Shown piece by piece: positions 1 through 5,751 of a DNA stretch of 8,773 nt. Each line of letters begins with the position of its first letter. Position 1 is the stretch's first letter. A program made the position numbers and the translations under genes. The notes under the pieces were generated by a model. The model saw nothing but the letters and a program-made list of their open reading frames with translations, searched no databases and was not told where the DNA came from. The stretch is taken from the NCBI GenBank assembly GCA_041677345.1, contig JBAYQE010000101.1, forward strand, positions 1-8,773, given 5' to 3'. The DNA is from JALOAT01 sp041677345 (GTDB taxonomy: Bacteria > Pseudomonadota > Gammaproteobacteria > Thiohalomonadales > Thiohalomonadaceae).

Positions 1-1
1 C

Positions 2-1339
2 CGCTATCGCGCCGCCGATTACGAAGAGCTCATCGATCACCCGGTGGAAATGGGCGAGTTCACCCTGGTGGTGTTCGAAGCCGCCGGCGTGACCCACGAG
101 GTGGCCATCACCGGCCGCCACCGCACGGACACCGCGCGCCTCGCCAGGGACCTGCAGAAGGTGTGCGAATGGCACATCGACCTGTTCGGCCGGCCCGCGC
201 CCATGGCGCGCTACCTGTTCCAGGTGATGGCCGTGGGCGACGGCTACGGCGGCCTGGAACACCGCAGTTCCACCAGCCTGCTGTGCAGCCGCAACGACCT
301 GCCGCGCGTCGACCAAGAGGACATGTCCGAGGAATATCGCACCTTCCTAGGCCTGTGCAGCCACGAGTATTTCCATACCTGGAACGTCAAGCGCATCAAG
401 CCCGCGGCCTTCGTGCCCTACGACCTCGGCCGCGAGGTGCACACGCCGCTGCTGTGGGCCTTCGAAGGCATCACCTCGTACTACGACGATCTCGCCCTGG
501 TGCGCAGCGGACTCATCACGCCCAAGGATTATTTGGAACTGCTCGGCCAGACCATCACCCGCGTGCTGCGCTCGCCCGGCCGTTTCAAGCAATCGGTGGC
601 CGACTCCAGCTTCGATGCCTGGACCAAGTTCTACAAGGCCGACGAGAACGCGCCCAACGCCATCATCAGCTACTACGTGAAGGGCGCCGTCATCGCCCTC
701 TCCCTGGACCTGATGCTGCGCACGCGCAGCGAAAGCGCGCGTTCCCTGGATGACGTGATGCGCCTGCTGTGGGAACGCCACGGCCGCACCGGCATGGGCG
801 TGACCGAGAGCGACCTGGAGAACATCATTGCCGAAGTGGCGCAGGTGGATCTGCGCGGCTTTTTCGATGCCTGCGTGCGCGGCACCGACGACCCGGACCT
901 GGCGACGCTGTTGGCGCCCATGGGCATCGAGTTTCACCTGCGCCCCGCCGAATCCCAGAGCGACAAGGGCGGCAAGCCCGCCAAGGACGAGGCCGCCCTC
1001 GCCCGCCGCGTCACCCTTGGCGCCCGCACCGCCGAAGACGGTACGGGCGCGCGGCTGGTCAACGTCTACGAAAGCGGCGCGGCTCAACAGGCGGGGTTGT
1101 CGCCGGGCGACGTGGTGGTCGCCCTGGACGGCCTGCGCGTAACCCACGGCAATCTGGAAAAACTGCTCGCGCCCTACCGCGCCGGTGACACCGCCGAGCT
1201 GCACGCCTTCCGCCGCGACGAGTTGTTCCGCGCCCAGGTGTGCCTGCAAGCCCCACCCGCCGATACCTGCCGGCTCTCGTTCCAGGACGACGTTGACGAC
1301 GCCACCCGCGCACGCCGCGCCGCATGGCTCGGTGCTTGA
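2..1339 (+). CDS. M61 family metallopeptidase with C-terminal PDZ domain (5'-truncated)
   Basis: The frame is open from the first bases of the window (it begins RYRAADYEELIDHPVEMG), so this is the C-terminal 445 residues of a longer protein. M61 (glycyl aminopeptidase-like) enzymes are usually about 580-620 residues, so roughly 150 are missing upstream. The zinc site is visible: HEYFH at bases 362-376, followed by the M61-typical WNVKRIKP, and the downstream Glu ligand in FEGITSYYDDL (Glu codon at 464-466). A PDZ domain follows at about 1035-1260 (GARLVNVYESGAAQQAGLSPGD), which in this family probably binds substrate tails or regulates access. The first in-frame ATGs (44, 50) lie inside the conserved N-terminal domain and are not the true start. 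Physiological substrates of bacterial M61 enzymes are poorly known. No frameshift or missing catalytic residue is seen. Confidence 0.92.
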   Translation, partial: RYRAADYEELIDHPVEMGEFTLVVFEAAGVTHEVAITGRHRTDTARLARDLQKVCEWHIDLFGRPAPMARYLFQVMAVGDGYGGLEHRSSTSLLCSRNDLPRVDQEDMSEEYRTFLGLCSHEYFHTWNVKRIKPAAFVPYDLGREVHTPLLWAFEGITSYYDDLALVRSGLITPKDYLELLGQTITRVLRSPGRFKQSVADSSFDAWTKFYKADENAPNAIISYYVKGAVIALSLDLMLRTRSESARSLDDVMRLLWERHGRTGMGVTESDLENIIAEVAQVDLRGFFDACVRGTDDPDLATLLAPMGIEFHLRPAESQSDKGGKPAKDEAALARRVTLGARTAEDGTGARLVNVYESGAAQQAGLSPGDVVVALDGLRVTHGNLEKLLAPYRAGDTAELHAFRRDELFRAQVCLQAPPADTCRLSFQDDVDDATRARRAAWLGA

Positions 1340-1383
1340 TGGAGAAAAGTCCGCGAATGGACGCAGATGTGAAATCTTGCTCG

Positions 1384-1466
1384 CGTAGCTCACGTCGCGA
1401 AGGAAGCTACGTGACATCTTCATGCCGCGCATGTCACGTAGGCGCTTCGCGCCAACGTGACCTACG
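1384..1466. repeat. REPIN-like doublet: two inverted REP palindromes with GTAG heads
   Basis: Two related palindromes face each other in this intergenic region. Copy A (+ strand) has GTAG at 1385-1388, then arms 1389-1395 (CTCACGT) and 1409-1415 (ACGTGAC) around 13 bases; six of seven arm positions pair. Copy B (- strand) has GTAG at 1465-1462, then arms GTCACGT (1461-1455) and ACGTGAC (1439-1433) enclosing a mismatch, a perfect GGCGC/GCGCC inner stem and a 3-base loop. The 11 bases at 1407-1417 are the exact reverse complement of 1431-1441, so the whole unit can also fold as one long hairpin. A GTAG head before an imperfect palindrome, in inverted pairs, is the hallmark of REP/BIME (REPIN) elements mobilised in trans by RAYT (TnpA-REP) proteins. 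No RAYT gene is in the window. Copy A is the more degenerate. Confidence 0.75.
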
Positions 1467-1539
1467 GCATTTCCACCGCCGCAAAATTCCTCACCCGCGT
1501 ACGCAAGGGTGATGCAAACCACCCGGGCATGGCCCGCTC

Positions 1540-1545
1540 TATACT
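1540..1545 (+). promoter_or_regulatory. Candidate -10 box (TATACT) upstream of the orphan-mutM pair
   Basis: TATACT matches the sigma-70 -10 consensus at five of six positions and lies about 94 bases before the ATG of the next gene. No convincing -35 hexamer is found 16-18 bases upstream, so this would be a weak or activator-dependent promoter. The rest of 1340-1638 holds only the REP doublet and no supported gene. Confidence 0.3.
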
Positions 1546-1638
1546 CCATATCATTTTGCGTTCATTTGCGGACCTTCCATAAGCAGGCAACGAAACCGCC
1601 GCCCGCGCAGGTCTACGCTTTGCGCAGAGGAACCCCCC

Positions 1639-1971
1639 ATGCGCGAAAACCCGCTCTATCGTGTCCGCTGGTCCGGCGGCGCCTCCTTCGACGAGGTGCG
1701 TGACAAGCTCATGCGCTACGGTCGCGCCGAGATCCAGTTGCCGCCCGATTATCACCACGCCTTGTACCGGCGCTTCCACAGCAGCGGCACTGCGACCACG
1801 CAATTGCTGCAGATCAGCGACGGCGCCGACCTGGTGCACCGGATAAAGGAGGTCAAGGGCCTTGAGGACCTGGCGGACGTTGAAGAGCTGGTGCGCGAGA
1901 CCGGCGCCCACGTGGAACTGGTCAGCCCGGTGCCCCTCATCACCCTGCACATCAACGCGGAATCCTCCTGA
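1639..1971 (+). CDS. Hypothetical protein, 110 residues, coupled to mutM
   Basis: I do not recognise this protein. The ATG at 1639 is preceded by a good ribosome site, AGAGGAA at 1626-1632 (six-base spacing), which fixes the start. The product is soluble and charged, with no signal peptide, membrane segment or cysteine cluster. Its N-terminal half contains RWSGGASFDEVRDKLMRYGR followed by AEIQLPPDYH. The C-terminal third is acidic and helix-prone (VKGLEDLADVEELVRETG), ending in a short hydrophobic strand-like stretch (VELVSPVPLITLHI). It stops one base before the mutM ATG, so the two are almost certainly cotranscribed and probably translationally coupled. That suggests, but does not show, a link to DNA repair. 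The clear ribosome site and proper codon pattern make it a real gene. Confidence 0.7.
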   Translation: MRENPLYRVRWSGGASFDEVRDKLMRYGRAEIQLPPDYHHALYRRFHSSGTATTQLLQISDGADLVHRIKEVKGLEDLADVEELVRETGAHVELVSPVPLITLHINAESS

Positions 1972-1972
1972 C

Positions 1973-2752
1973 ATGCCCGAACTGCCCGACGTGGAGGTGT
2001 TCCGACGATACCTCGAACACCACGCGCGCGGGCGCCGCATCCGCGACGTGCACGTGCTCAGCCCCGAACTGCTGGACGGCATCGACGCGCGCCAATTCCG
2101 CGAACGCGTGCGCGGCCATGCCGTCAGCGGGACGCACCGCCATGGCAAGTACCTGTTCATGGACCTGGGCGAGAACCTGCACGTGGTGCTGCATTTTGGC
2201 ATGTCAGGCCGTCTGCAGAAGCTCGCGCCCGGCGAGACGCCCTCGCGCCACACTCGCGTACTGTTCGACCTGGACGACGGCGCGCTCGCCTGGGTGGTGC
2301 CGCGCAAGCTGGCCCGCATCGGGTTGGTGTCCAGTCAGACCGCGCTGATCGAGGCCAAGGAACTGGGCATGGACGCCCTGGACAAGCGCCTGGACTTCGA
2401 CACCTTCCGCCGTCTGCTCACGGGCCGCGGCACGCTCAAGTGCGCGCTCATGAACCAGTCGCTCATCACCGGCATCGGCAACGTGTACTCGGACGAGATC
2501 CTGTTCCATGCCCACCTCGATCCCCGCCGCAGTCTCGCGACCCTGGATGGGCGCGAATGGCGTCGTCTCCATCAGATCATGCAACAGGTGCTCAAGGAAG
2601 CCATCAGCCGCGGCGCGGAACCCAAACGCCTGCCGCAGGAATGGCTGTTGCGCCACCGCCGTGCCGGCCGGGCCTGTGGCTGTGGCGGCAGCACCGTGCA
2701 CCTGAACCTGTGCGGGCGCTCGGCGTACTACTGCCCCGCCTGTCAGCACTGA
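1973..2752 (+). CDS. mutM: Fpg/Nei family DNA glycosylase (formamidopyrimidine-DNA glycosylase, MutM-like)
   Basis: This bifunctional base-excision glycosylase/AP lyase removes oxidised purines (8-oxoG, FapyG) from DNA. The start at 1973 gives the mature N-terminus PELPDVE, with the catalytic Pro (Schiff base) and Glu; an upstream in-frame ATG at 1862 would bury that Pro and is rejected. Also visible are the lysine in HRHGKYLFMDL, the HFGMSGRL segment with the intercalating Met, the helix-two-turn-helix (ALMNQSLITGIGNVYSDE), and a C-terminal zinc finger ending CGRSAYYCPACQH with the DNA-binding Arg. At 259 residues it is slightly short (usual about 270). Two oddities: the first zinc-finger pair is C-G-C rather than the usual C-x2-C, and the void-filling loop reads VPRKLAR instead of DPRRFG, so Leu occupies the place of Phe110 (E. 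coli numbering). It may be a divergent Fpg or an Fpg/Nei relative with altered lesion preference. No strong ribosome site precedes it, which fits coupling to the upstream gene. Confidence 0.9.
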   Translation: MPELPDVEVFRRYLEHHARGRRIRDVHVLSPELLDGIDARQFRERVRGHAVSGTHRHGKYLFMDLGENLHVVLHFGMSGRLQKLAPGETPSRHTRVLFDLDDGALAWVVPRKLARIGLVSSQTALIEAKELGMDALDKRLDFDTFRRLLTGRGTLKCALMNQSLITGIGNVYSDEILFHAHLDPRRSLATLDGREWRRLHQIMQQVLKEAISRGAEPKRLPQEWLLRHRRAGRACGCGGSTVHLNLCGRSAYYCPACQH

Positions 2753-2762
2753 CGCGCTTTCC

Positions 2763-2793
2763 GTAGGTCAGGTTGCGCGCAGCGCTACCTGAC
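2763..2793 (+). repeat. REP-type palindrome with GTAG head, same family as 1384-1466
   Basis: GTAG (2763-2766) is followed by GTCAGGT, a T-T mismatch, GCGC, the loop GCA, GCGC, and ACCTGAC. This is a seven-pair outer plus four-pair inner hairpin, with the same architecture as copy B of the upstream doublet. Against that copy, one outer-stem pair is changed on both sides (CACGT/ACGTG to CAGGT/ACCTG). It begins about ten bases after the mutM stop. There is no U-run, so it is not a classic intrinsic terminator, but such hairpins can protect an mRNA 3' end. The rest of 2753-2865 shows no convincing promoter. Confidence 0.75.
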
Positions 2794-2865
2794 ACAACCA
2801 GCCTGCGCGGAGCCTCTCACCTGCTAGCCTTTCTACATCGGATCCGGAACGAACCGAGGACAGCC

Positions 2866-3279
2866 ATGGCCGGTGCGAGCACTACTTTGCACGAATCCGA
2901 AAGCGTCCTGTCGCCACACACCCTCGACCTCCATCGGGCACTGGTGTCCATCCAGGAGGAGCTGGAGGCCGTCGACTGGTATCGTCAGCGCGCAGAGGCC
3001 GCAGGCGACGGGGAATTGCGCGAAATCCTGTTGCACAACATGCGCGAAGAGATCGAGCACGCCAGCATGTTGCTCGAATGGGTGCGCCGCAACGAGCCAC
3101 ACGCGGATCAGATGTTCCGCACGTACCTGTTTACCAAGGCACCCATCACCAGCATCGAGGAAGCGGCCGAAGGGAAGGCACCCGAGCCAGCCGCAGAAGC
3201 GGCCGAACAAGATACACGTGAATCGGCCATGGATGTGGCGCGCCCGGCATTGACCATCGGTTCCCTGAAGGGAGGCTGA
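2866..3279 (+). CDS. Encapsulated ferritin (EncFtn), encapsulin cargo ferroxidase
   Basis: This ferritin-like protein oxidises Fe(II) and is packed inside an encapsulin shell, where the iron is mineralised. The 137-residue product closely resembles the described Rhodospirillum rubrum EncFtn core: HRALVSIQEELEAVDWY at 23-39, EEIEHASMLLEWVRRN at 61-76 and TYLFTKAPITSIEE at 86-99. The metal residues are all present at the same numbers as in that protein: Glu31, Glu32, Glu34, Trp38, Glu62 and His65. Unlike classical ferritin, each chain has only half a four-helix bundle, so the ferroxidase centre forms across a dimer interface (family knowledge). A roughly 30-residue Ala/Glu-rich linker leads to the targeting peptide ALTIGSLKGG at the C-terminus, matching the LTVGSL-type signal. 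The start at 2866 has GAGGA at 2856-2860; an upstream in-frame ATG (2773) would run through the REP and lacks support. The stop lies one base before the shell gene. Confidence 0.96.
   Translation: MAGASTTLHESESVLSPHTLDLHRALVSIQEELEAVDWYRQRAEAAGDGELREILLHNMREEIEHASMLLEWVRRNEPHADQMFRTYLFTKAPITSIEEAAEGKAPEPAAEAAEQDTRESAMDVARPALTIGSLKGG
3271..3275 (+). promoter_or_regulatory. Ribosome binding site GGAGG inside the EncFtn tail, for encapsulin GTG start
   Basis: GGAGG lies five bases before the GTG at 3281 and is made of the last two sense codons (Gly-Gly) of EncFtn. It decides the GTG start of the shell gene and makes shell translation overlap with cargo termination. Confidence 0.85.
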
Positions 3280-3280
3280 C

Positions 3281-4090
3281 GTGGACTATCTCAACCGTTC
3301 GGCAGCGGGTTTCGGCGATGATATCTGGCAGCGCATCGACGAGGCGGCGGTCCACGCGGCGCGCGACGTGCTCACCGGCCGCCGCTTTATTCCGGTGGAC
3401 GGACCCTACGGGCTCGGGCTCACTGCGGTCGAGGCCGGTGAGGACGGTTATTGCCGTGAGCCCGGCCACGACGAGGCCGGCGCCGTGACCAGCCGCGCGA
3501 TCGCCGTACCCATGTTGCGCCGCAGCTTCCAGTTGAGCATCCGTCGTATCGAGAGCTTTCGCCGCCAGGGACAGCCACTCAGCCTCACGGTCGTCGCCCA
3601 CGCCGCGGAGGCAGTGGCCAGGCGTGAAGAGGAATTCATCTATTACGGCCAGAAGGATTTCCAGTTGCCTGGATTGATGACCGTGGACGGCAAGGCCGTG
3701 CATCGTGTCGGTGACTGGAGCAATACGGAACAGGCGCTGAACGATGTACTCGCCGCTGTGACGGCACTGGACCGCAACGGCTACCGCGGCCCTTACGCAC
3801 TCGCCCTCGCGGCACCCCTGTACAACGGCCTGTTCCATCGCTACGAAGGCACGGAACTGACCCAGTTGGAACACCTGCGCCGGCTGTGCGAGCTGGGGGT
3901 GTACAAGGCCCCCATCAGCGGCGGTGTTCTGGTGGATGCACGCGTGGGGCGCCTCATCATCGGCCAGGATCTCATGGCCGGCTACGCGCGCCAGGACGGC
4001 ATCCATCACGACTTGTACCTTTCGGAAAGCATTGTGCTGCTCATCGAACAGCCAGGCGCGGTGTGCCTGCTGGAATCGGTGCAGCATTGA
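3281..4090 (+). CDS. enc: Family 1 encapsulin shell protein
   Basis: This protein has the HK97 phage-capsid fold and self-assembles into an icosahedral nanocompartment in the cytoplasm; here it should enclose the EncFtn encoded directly upstream. At 269 residues it has the typical family 1 (linocin/CFP29-like) length. Recognisable segments are the N-terminal helix and cargo-binding region (LNRSAAGFGDDIWQRIDEAA), SRAIAVPMLRRSFQLSIR at 71-88, ARREEEFIYYG at 113-123, PYALALAAPLYNGLFHRY at 171-188, GGVLVDARVGRLIIGQDLMA at 214-233, and the final strand SESIVLLIEQPGAVCLLESV. The start is GTG with a strong GGAGG. Cargo and shell genes are separated by one base, so they form one operon. The promoter is not obvious in the 113 bases before the cargo gene, so an upstream promoter or readthrough from mutM is possible. 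Family 2 or 3 encapsulins are excluded by length and by this cargo. Confidence 0.96.
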   Translation: MDYLNRSAAGFGDDIWQRIDEAAVHAARDVLTGRRFIPVDGPYGLGLTAVEAGEDGYCREPGHDEAGAVTSRAIAVPMLRRSFQLSIRRIESFRRQGQPLSLTVVAHAAEAVARREEEFIYYGQKDFQLPGLMTVDGKAVHRVGDWSNTEQALNDVLAAVTALDRNGYRGPYALALAAPLYNGLFHRYEGTELTQLEHLRRLCELGVYKAPISGGVLVDARVGRLIIGQDLMAGYARQDGIHHDLYLSESIVLLIEQPGAVCLLESVQH

Positions 4091-4162
4091 ACCTCAGGGA
4101 TGCTGGAGCGTGATCGCGCCCTGAAACCGGCTTGCCGCCACGCACCAAAGGCAGGGCACCTT

Positions 4163-4190
4163 TTGACAGGTGGCGATACTCACCTAGGTT
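4163..4190 (+). promoter_or_regulatory. Putative sigma-70 promoter for the DUF1540 gene
   Basis: A perfect -35 hexamer TTGACA (4163-4168) is followed after 16 bases by TAGGTT (4185-4190), which keeps the key TA...T positions of a -10 box. The next gene starts 37 bases downstream of it. This suggests the Cys-rich gene can be expressed apart from the encapsulin operon. The stretch 4091-4162 holds only a weak stem (4094-4099 with 4119-4124) without a U-run. Confidence 0.5.
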
Positions 4191-4227
4191 GGACAATCAT
4201 CGGATTCCACAACGGAGGACGTGTGCC

Positions 4228-4530
4228 ATGACCGAAATCTGCCTGGACATGCCGCTGGTTTCGAAATGTGCGGTCAGTGACTGCGTATACAACACCAACC
4301 AGAACTGCCATGCCCGCGCGATCACCATTGGCGACGGAACCCACCCTGGTTGTGACACCTACATGGGCTCGTCCCGTCACACCTCACGCACCCAGTTACA
4401 GGCGGGCGTGGGCGCGTGCAAGGTGACGGGTTGCAACTACAACGACGATTTCGAGTGCATGGCCCAGAGCATCAACGTGGGTTACAGTGGCAGCAACGTG
4501 CATTGCCTGACGTTCGTGAAACGCACGTAA
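4228..4530 (+). CDS. Tandem DUF1540-type cysteine-rich small protein
   Basis: This 100-residue protein has two copies of a four-cysteine motif. Copy 1 is C-x4-C-x7-C-x14-C (CAVSDCVYNTNQNC ... C, about residues 14-42). Copy 2 is C-x4-C-x7-C-x15-C (CKVTGCNYNDDFEC ... C, about 64-93). The CxVxxCxYN...C.A..I.VG pattern is that of DUF1540, a family of unknown function presumed to bind metal through the cysteines. There is no signal peptide, so it is probably cytoplasmic, and no encapsulin targeting peptide (it ends CLTFVKRT). The start is fixed by GGAGG at 4214-4218; an upstream in-frame ATG at 4132 would precede the promoter and is rejected. It sits 137 bases after the shell gene on the same strand. 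A role with encapsulin, for example metal or redox handling, is guilt by association only. A rubredoxin-like role is not supported by the spacing. Confidence 0.85.
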   Translation: MTEICLDMPLVSKCAVSDCVYNTNQNCHARAITIGDGTHPGCDTYMGSSRHTSRTQLQAGVGACKVTGCNYNDDFECMAQSINVGYSGSNVHCLTFVKRT

Positions 4531-4540
4531 GTCCAAGACA

Positions 4541-4575
4541 CGCAGGCGGGTCCCTGGCAACATGGACCGCCTGCG
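4541..4575. terminator. Hairpin between convergent genes, possible bidirectional terminator
   Basis: The left arm at 4541-4553 (CGCAGGCGGGTCC) and right arm at 4564-4575 (GGACCGCCTGCG) form a 12-pair stem with one bulged G and a 10-base loop. It lies between the converging DUF1540 and M50 genes. There is no T-run on either side, so it is not a textbook Rho-independent terminator; it may act as an mRNA 3'-end barrier. Confidence 0.5.
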
Positions 4576-4587
4576 GATTCCCGGCTC

Positions 4588-5703
4588 TCAGGGATTTCCG
4601 AAATCCCTCAAGAGATCCTTGAGCGTGACCACACCGGCCAGATGACTGCCGTCGGTCACCACCAGCCGGTTATTGCCGGTACGCAGCATGAGTGACAACG
4701 CCTGTGCCGCATCTGTGTCGGCGGTGACGGTGTTTTCCGGATCGCACACGCGTGATATCTCGCTCACGGTGTGCTTCTCCCACTGCTCTGTGGACATGCC
4801 GCTCAACTGCTTGGTGTTCACGCATCCCACCAGCGAATCGCCATCCACCACCACGGGATAGAGCCGGTGGTGGTACTTGTACACGTATTGCTCCACCAGG
4901 TCTTTCAAAGTGGTATCGGGCCGCACGGTTACGGGAGGCTCGCTCATGAACTGACGCACCGGCACGCCACCCATGCGCTCGCGCAACAGCAGTTGCTTGT
5001 AGGACGTCCCGGCGGCGAAGCGCAGAAACATGCCGATGAGGATCCACCACAACCCACTCACGGCGTATCCACCCAGGGCCGTAATCACGCCCAGGAAGAT
5101 CAGTCCCAGGCCGAATCCGCGTCCAATGAGTGCAGCGATGTAGGTTGCCCTGTGGATGTCGCGCCGCCACGCCCACAGTCCGGCGCGCAACATGCGTCCA
5201 CCGTCCAGTGGATAGGCGGGCACGAGGTTGAACACGGCGAGCACCAGGTTGAGCCAGGCCAGGTAGAACAGCAAGGTCGTGAGCCACAACGGCCAGCCTT
5301 GCGCACTGCCCGCCGATTCCAGGCCGCCGAACAAACCCGCCAGTGCGAAGCTCGACACTGGACCCGCCGCGGCCATGAGGAACTCCACCTTGGGTGCCGG
5401 CGGCTCATCGGTCATCTCCGCCACGCCGCCGAACATGAACAGGCTGATGCCGCCGATGGGCATCCCGAAGCGCCGCGCCACCAGCGAATGACAAAACTCA
5501 TGGAGGACGATGGATAACACCAGCCCGAGCACACCCGCCAGACCCAGCAGCCAATAGCTGCTCACACGCAGCCCCGGCGCATACACCGGAAACAGCCCCT
5601 GTGCCAGTGTCCACGCGACCAGCAGTGCGAGGAAGAACCAACTCGGATCCATGCGTACCTCGAACCCGAGCAGGCGGAACAGCTTGAAGCCGCGCCCGAA
5701 CAT
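4588..5703 (-). CDS. M50 site-2-protease-like membrane metallopeptidase with two CBS domains
   Basis: This 371-residue integral membrane protease is of the S2P/SpoIVFB type, which cleaves substrates within the membrane, often in regulated proteolysis. Membrane segments are seen at about 21-37, 48-67, 108-126, 138-163 and 186-230. The zinc site is HEFCH at 68-72, and the third ligand Asp is in NLVPAYPLDGGR at 159-170. Two CBS domains follow, at about 246-300 and 311-371, which in this family probably sense adenine nucleotides. The stop is directly preceded by a small hairpin. The start at 5703 gives the family-like N-terminus MFGRGFKLFRLLGFEVRMDP. A weak AGGTT lies upstream; Met18 has a better-placed GAGGT but would remove conserved residues. 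It lies 48 bases after nuoN on the same strand and may be cotranscribed with the nuo genes. The substrate is unknown. Confidence 0.93.
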   Translation of the reverse strand: MFGRGFKLFRLLGFEVRMDPSWFFLALLVAWTLAQGLFPVYAPGLRVSSYWLLGLAGVLGLVLSIVLHEFCHSLVARRFGMPIGGISLFMFGGVAEMTDEPPAPKVEFLMAAAGPVSSFALAGLFGGLESAGSAQGWPLWLTTLLFYLAWLNLVLAVFNLVPAYPLDGGRMLRAGLWAWRRDIHRATYIAALIGRGFGLGLIFLGVITALGGYAVSGLWWILIGMFLRFAAGTSYKQLLLRERMGGVPVRQFMSEPPVTVRPDTTLKDLVEQYVYKYHHRLYPVVVDGDSLVGCVNTKQLSGMSTEQWEKHTVSEISRVCDPENTVTADTDAAQALSLMLRTGNNRLVVTDGSHLAGVVTLKDLLRDFGNP

Positions 5704-5751
5704 GATCTGAACCTAGCTCAAAACGCGGCGAAAATAAGCCCCAGGCACACT

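Noticed and set aside
347..1549. 400-codon open frame on the - strand opposite the M61 gene
   Set aside because: It is antisense to a gene with intact catalytic motifs and runs through the REP doublet. Its composition is that of a shadow frame.
1462..2319. 285-codon - strand frame opposite the orphan gene and mutM
   Set aside because: It is Ser/Arg-rich shadow translation with no motif and conflicts with two supported genes.
2794..2830. Possible degraded inverted mate of the third REP
   Set aside because: Only short, gapped similarity (CACCTGCTAG against AACCTGACCTAC); not enough to call a second palindrome.
2773..2865. Upstream start for EncFtn at 2773
   Set aside because: It would begin inside the REP hairpin with no ribosome site. 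The ATG at 2866 has GAGGA at proper spacing and gives the family length.
4094..4124. Possible terminator after the encapsulin gene
   Set aside because: The stem is only six pairs with a large loop and no following U-run.
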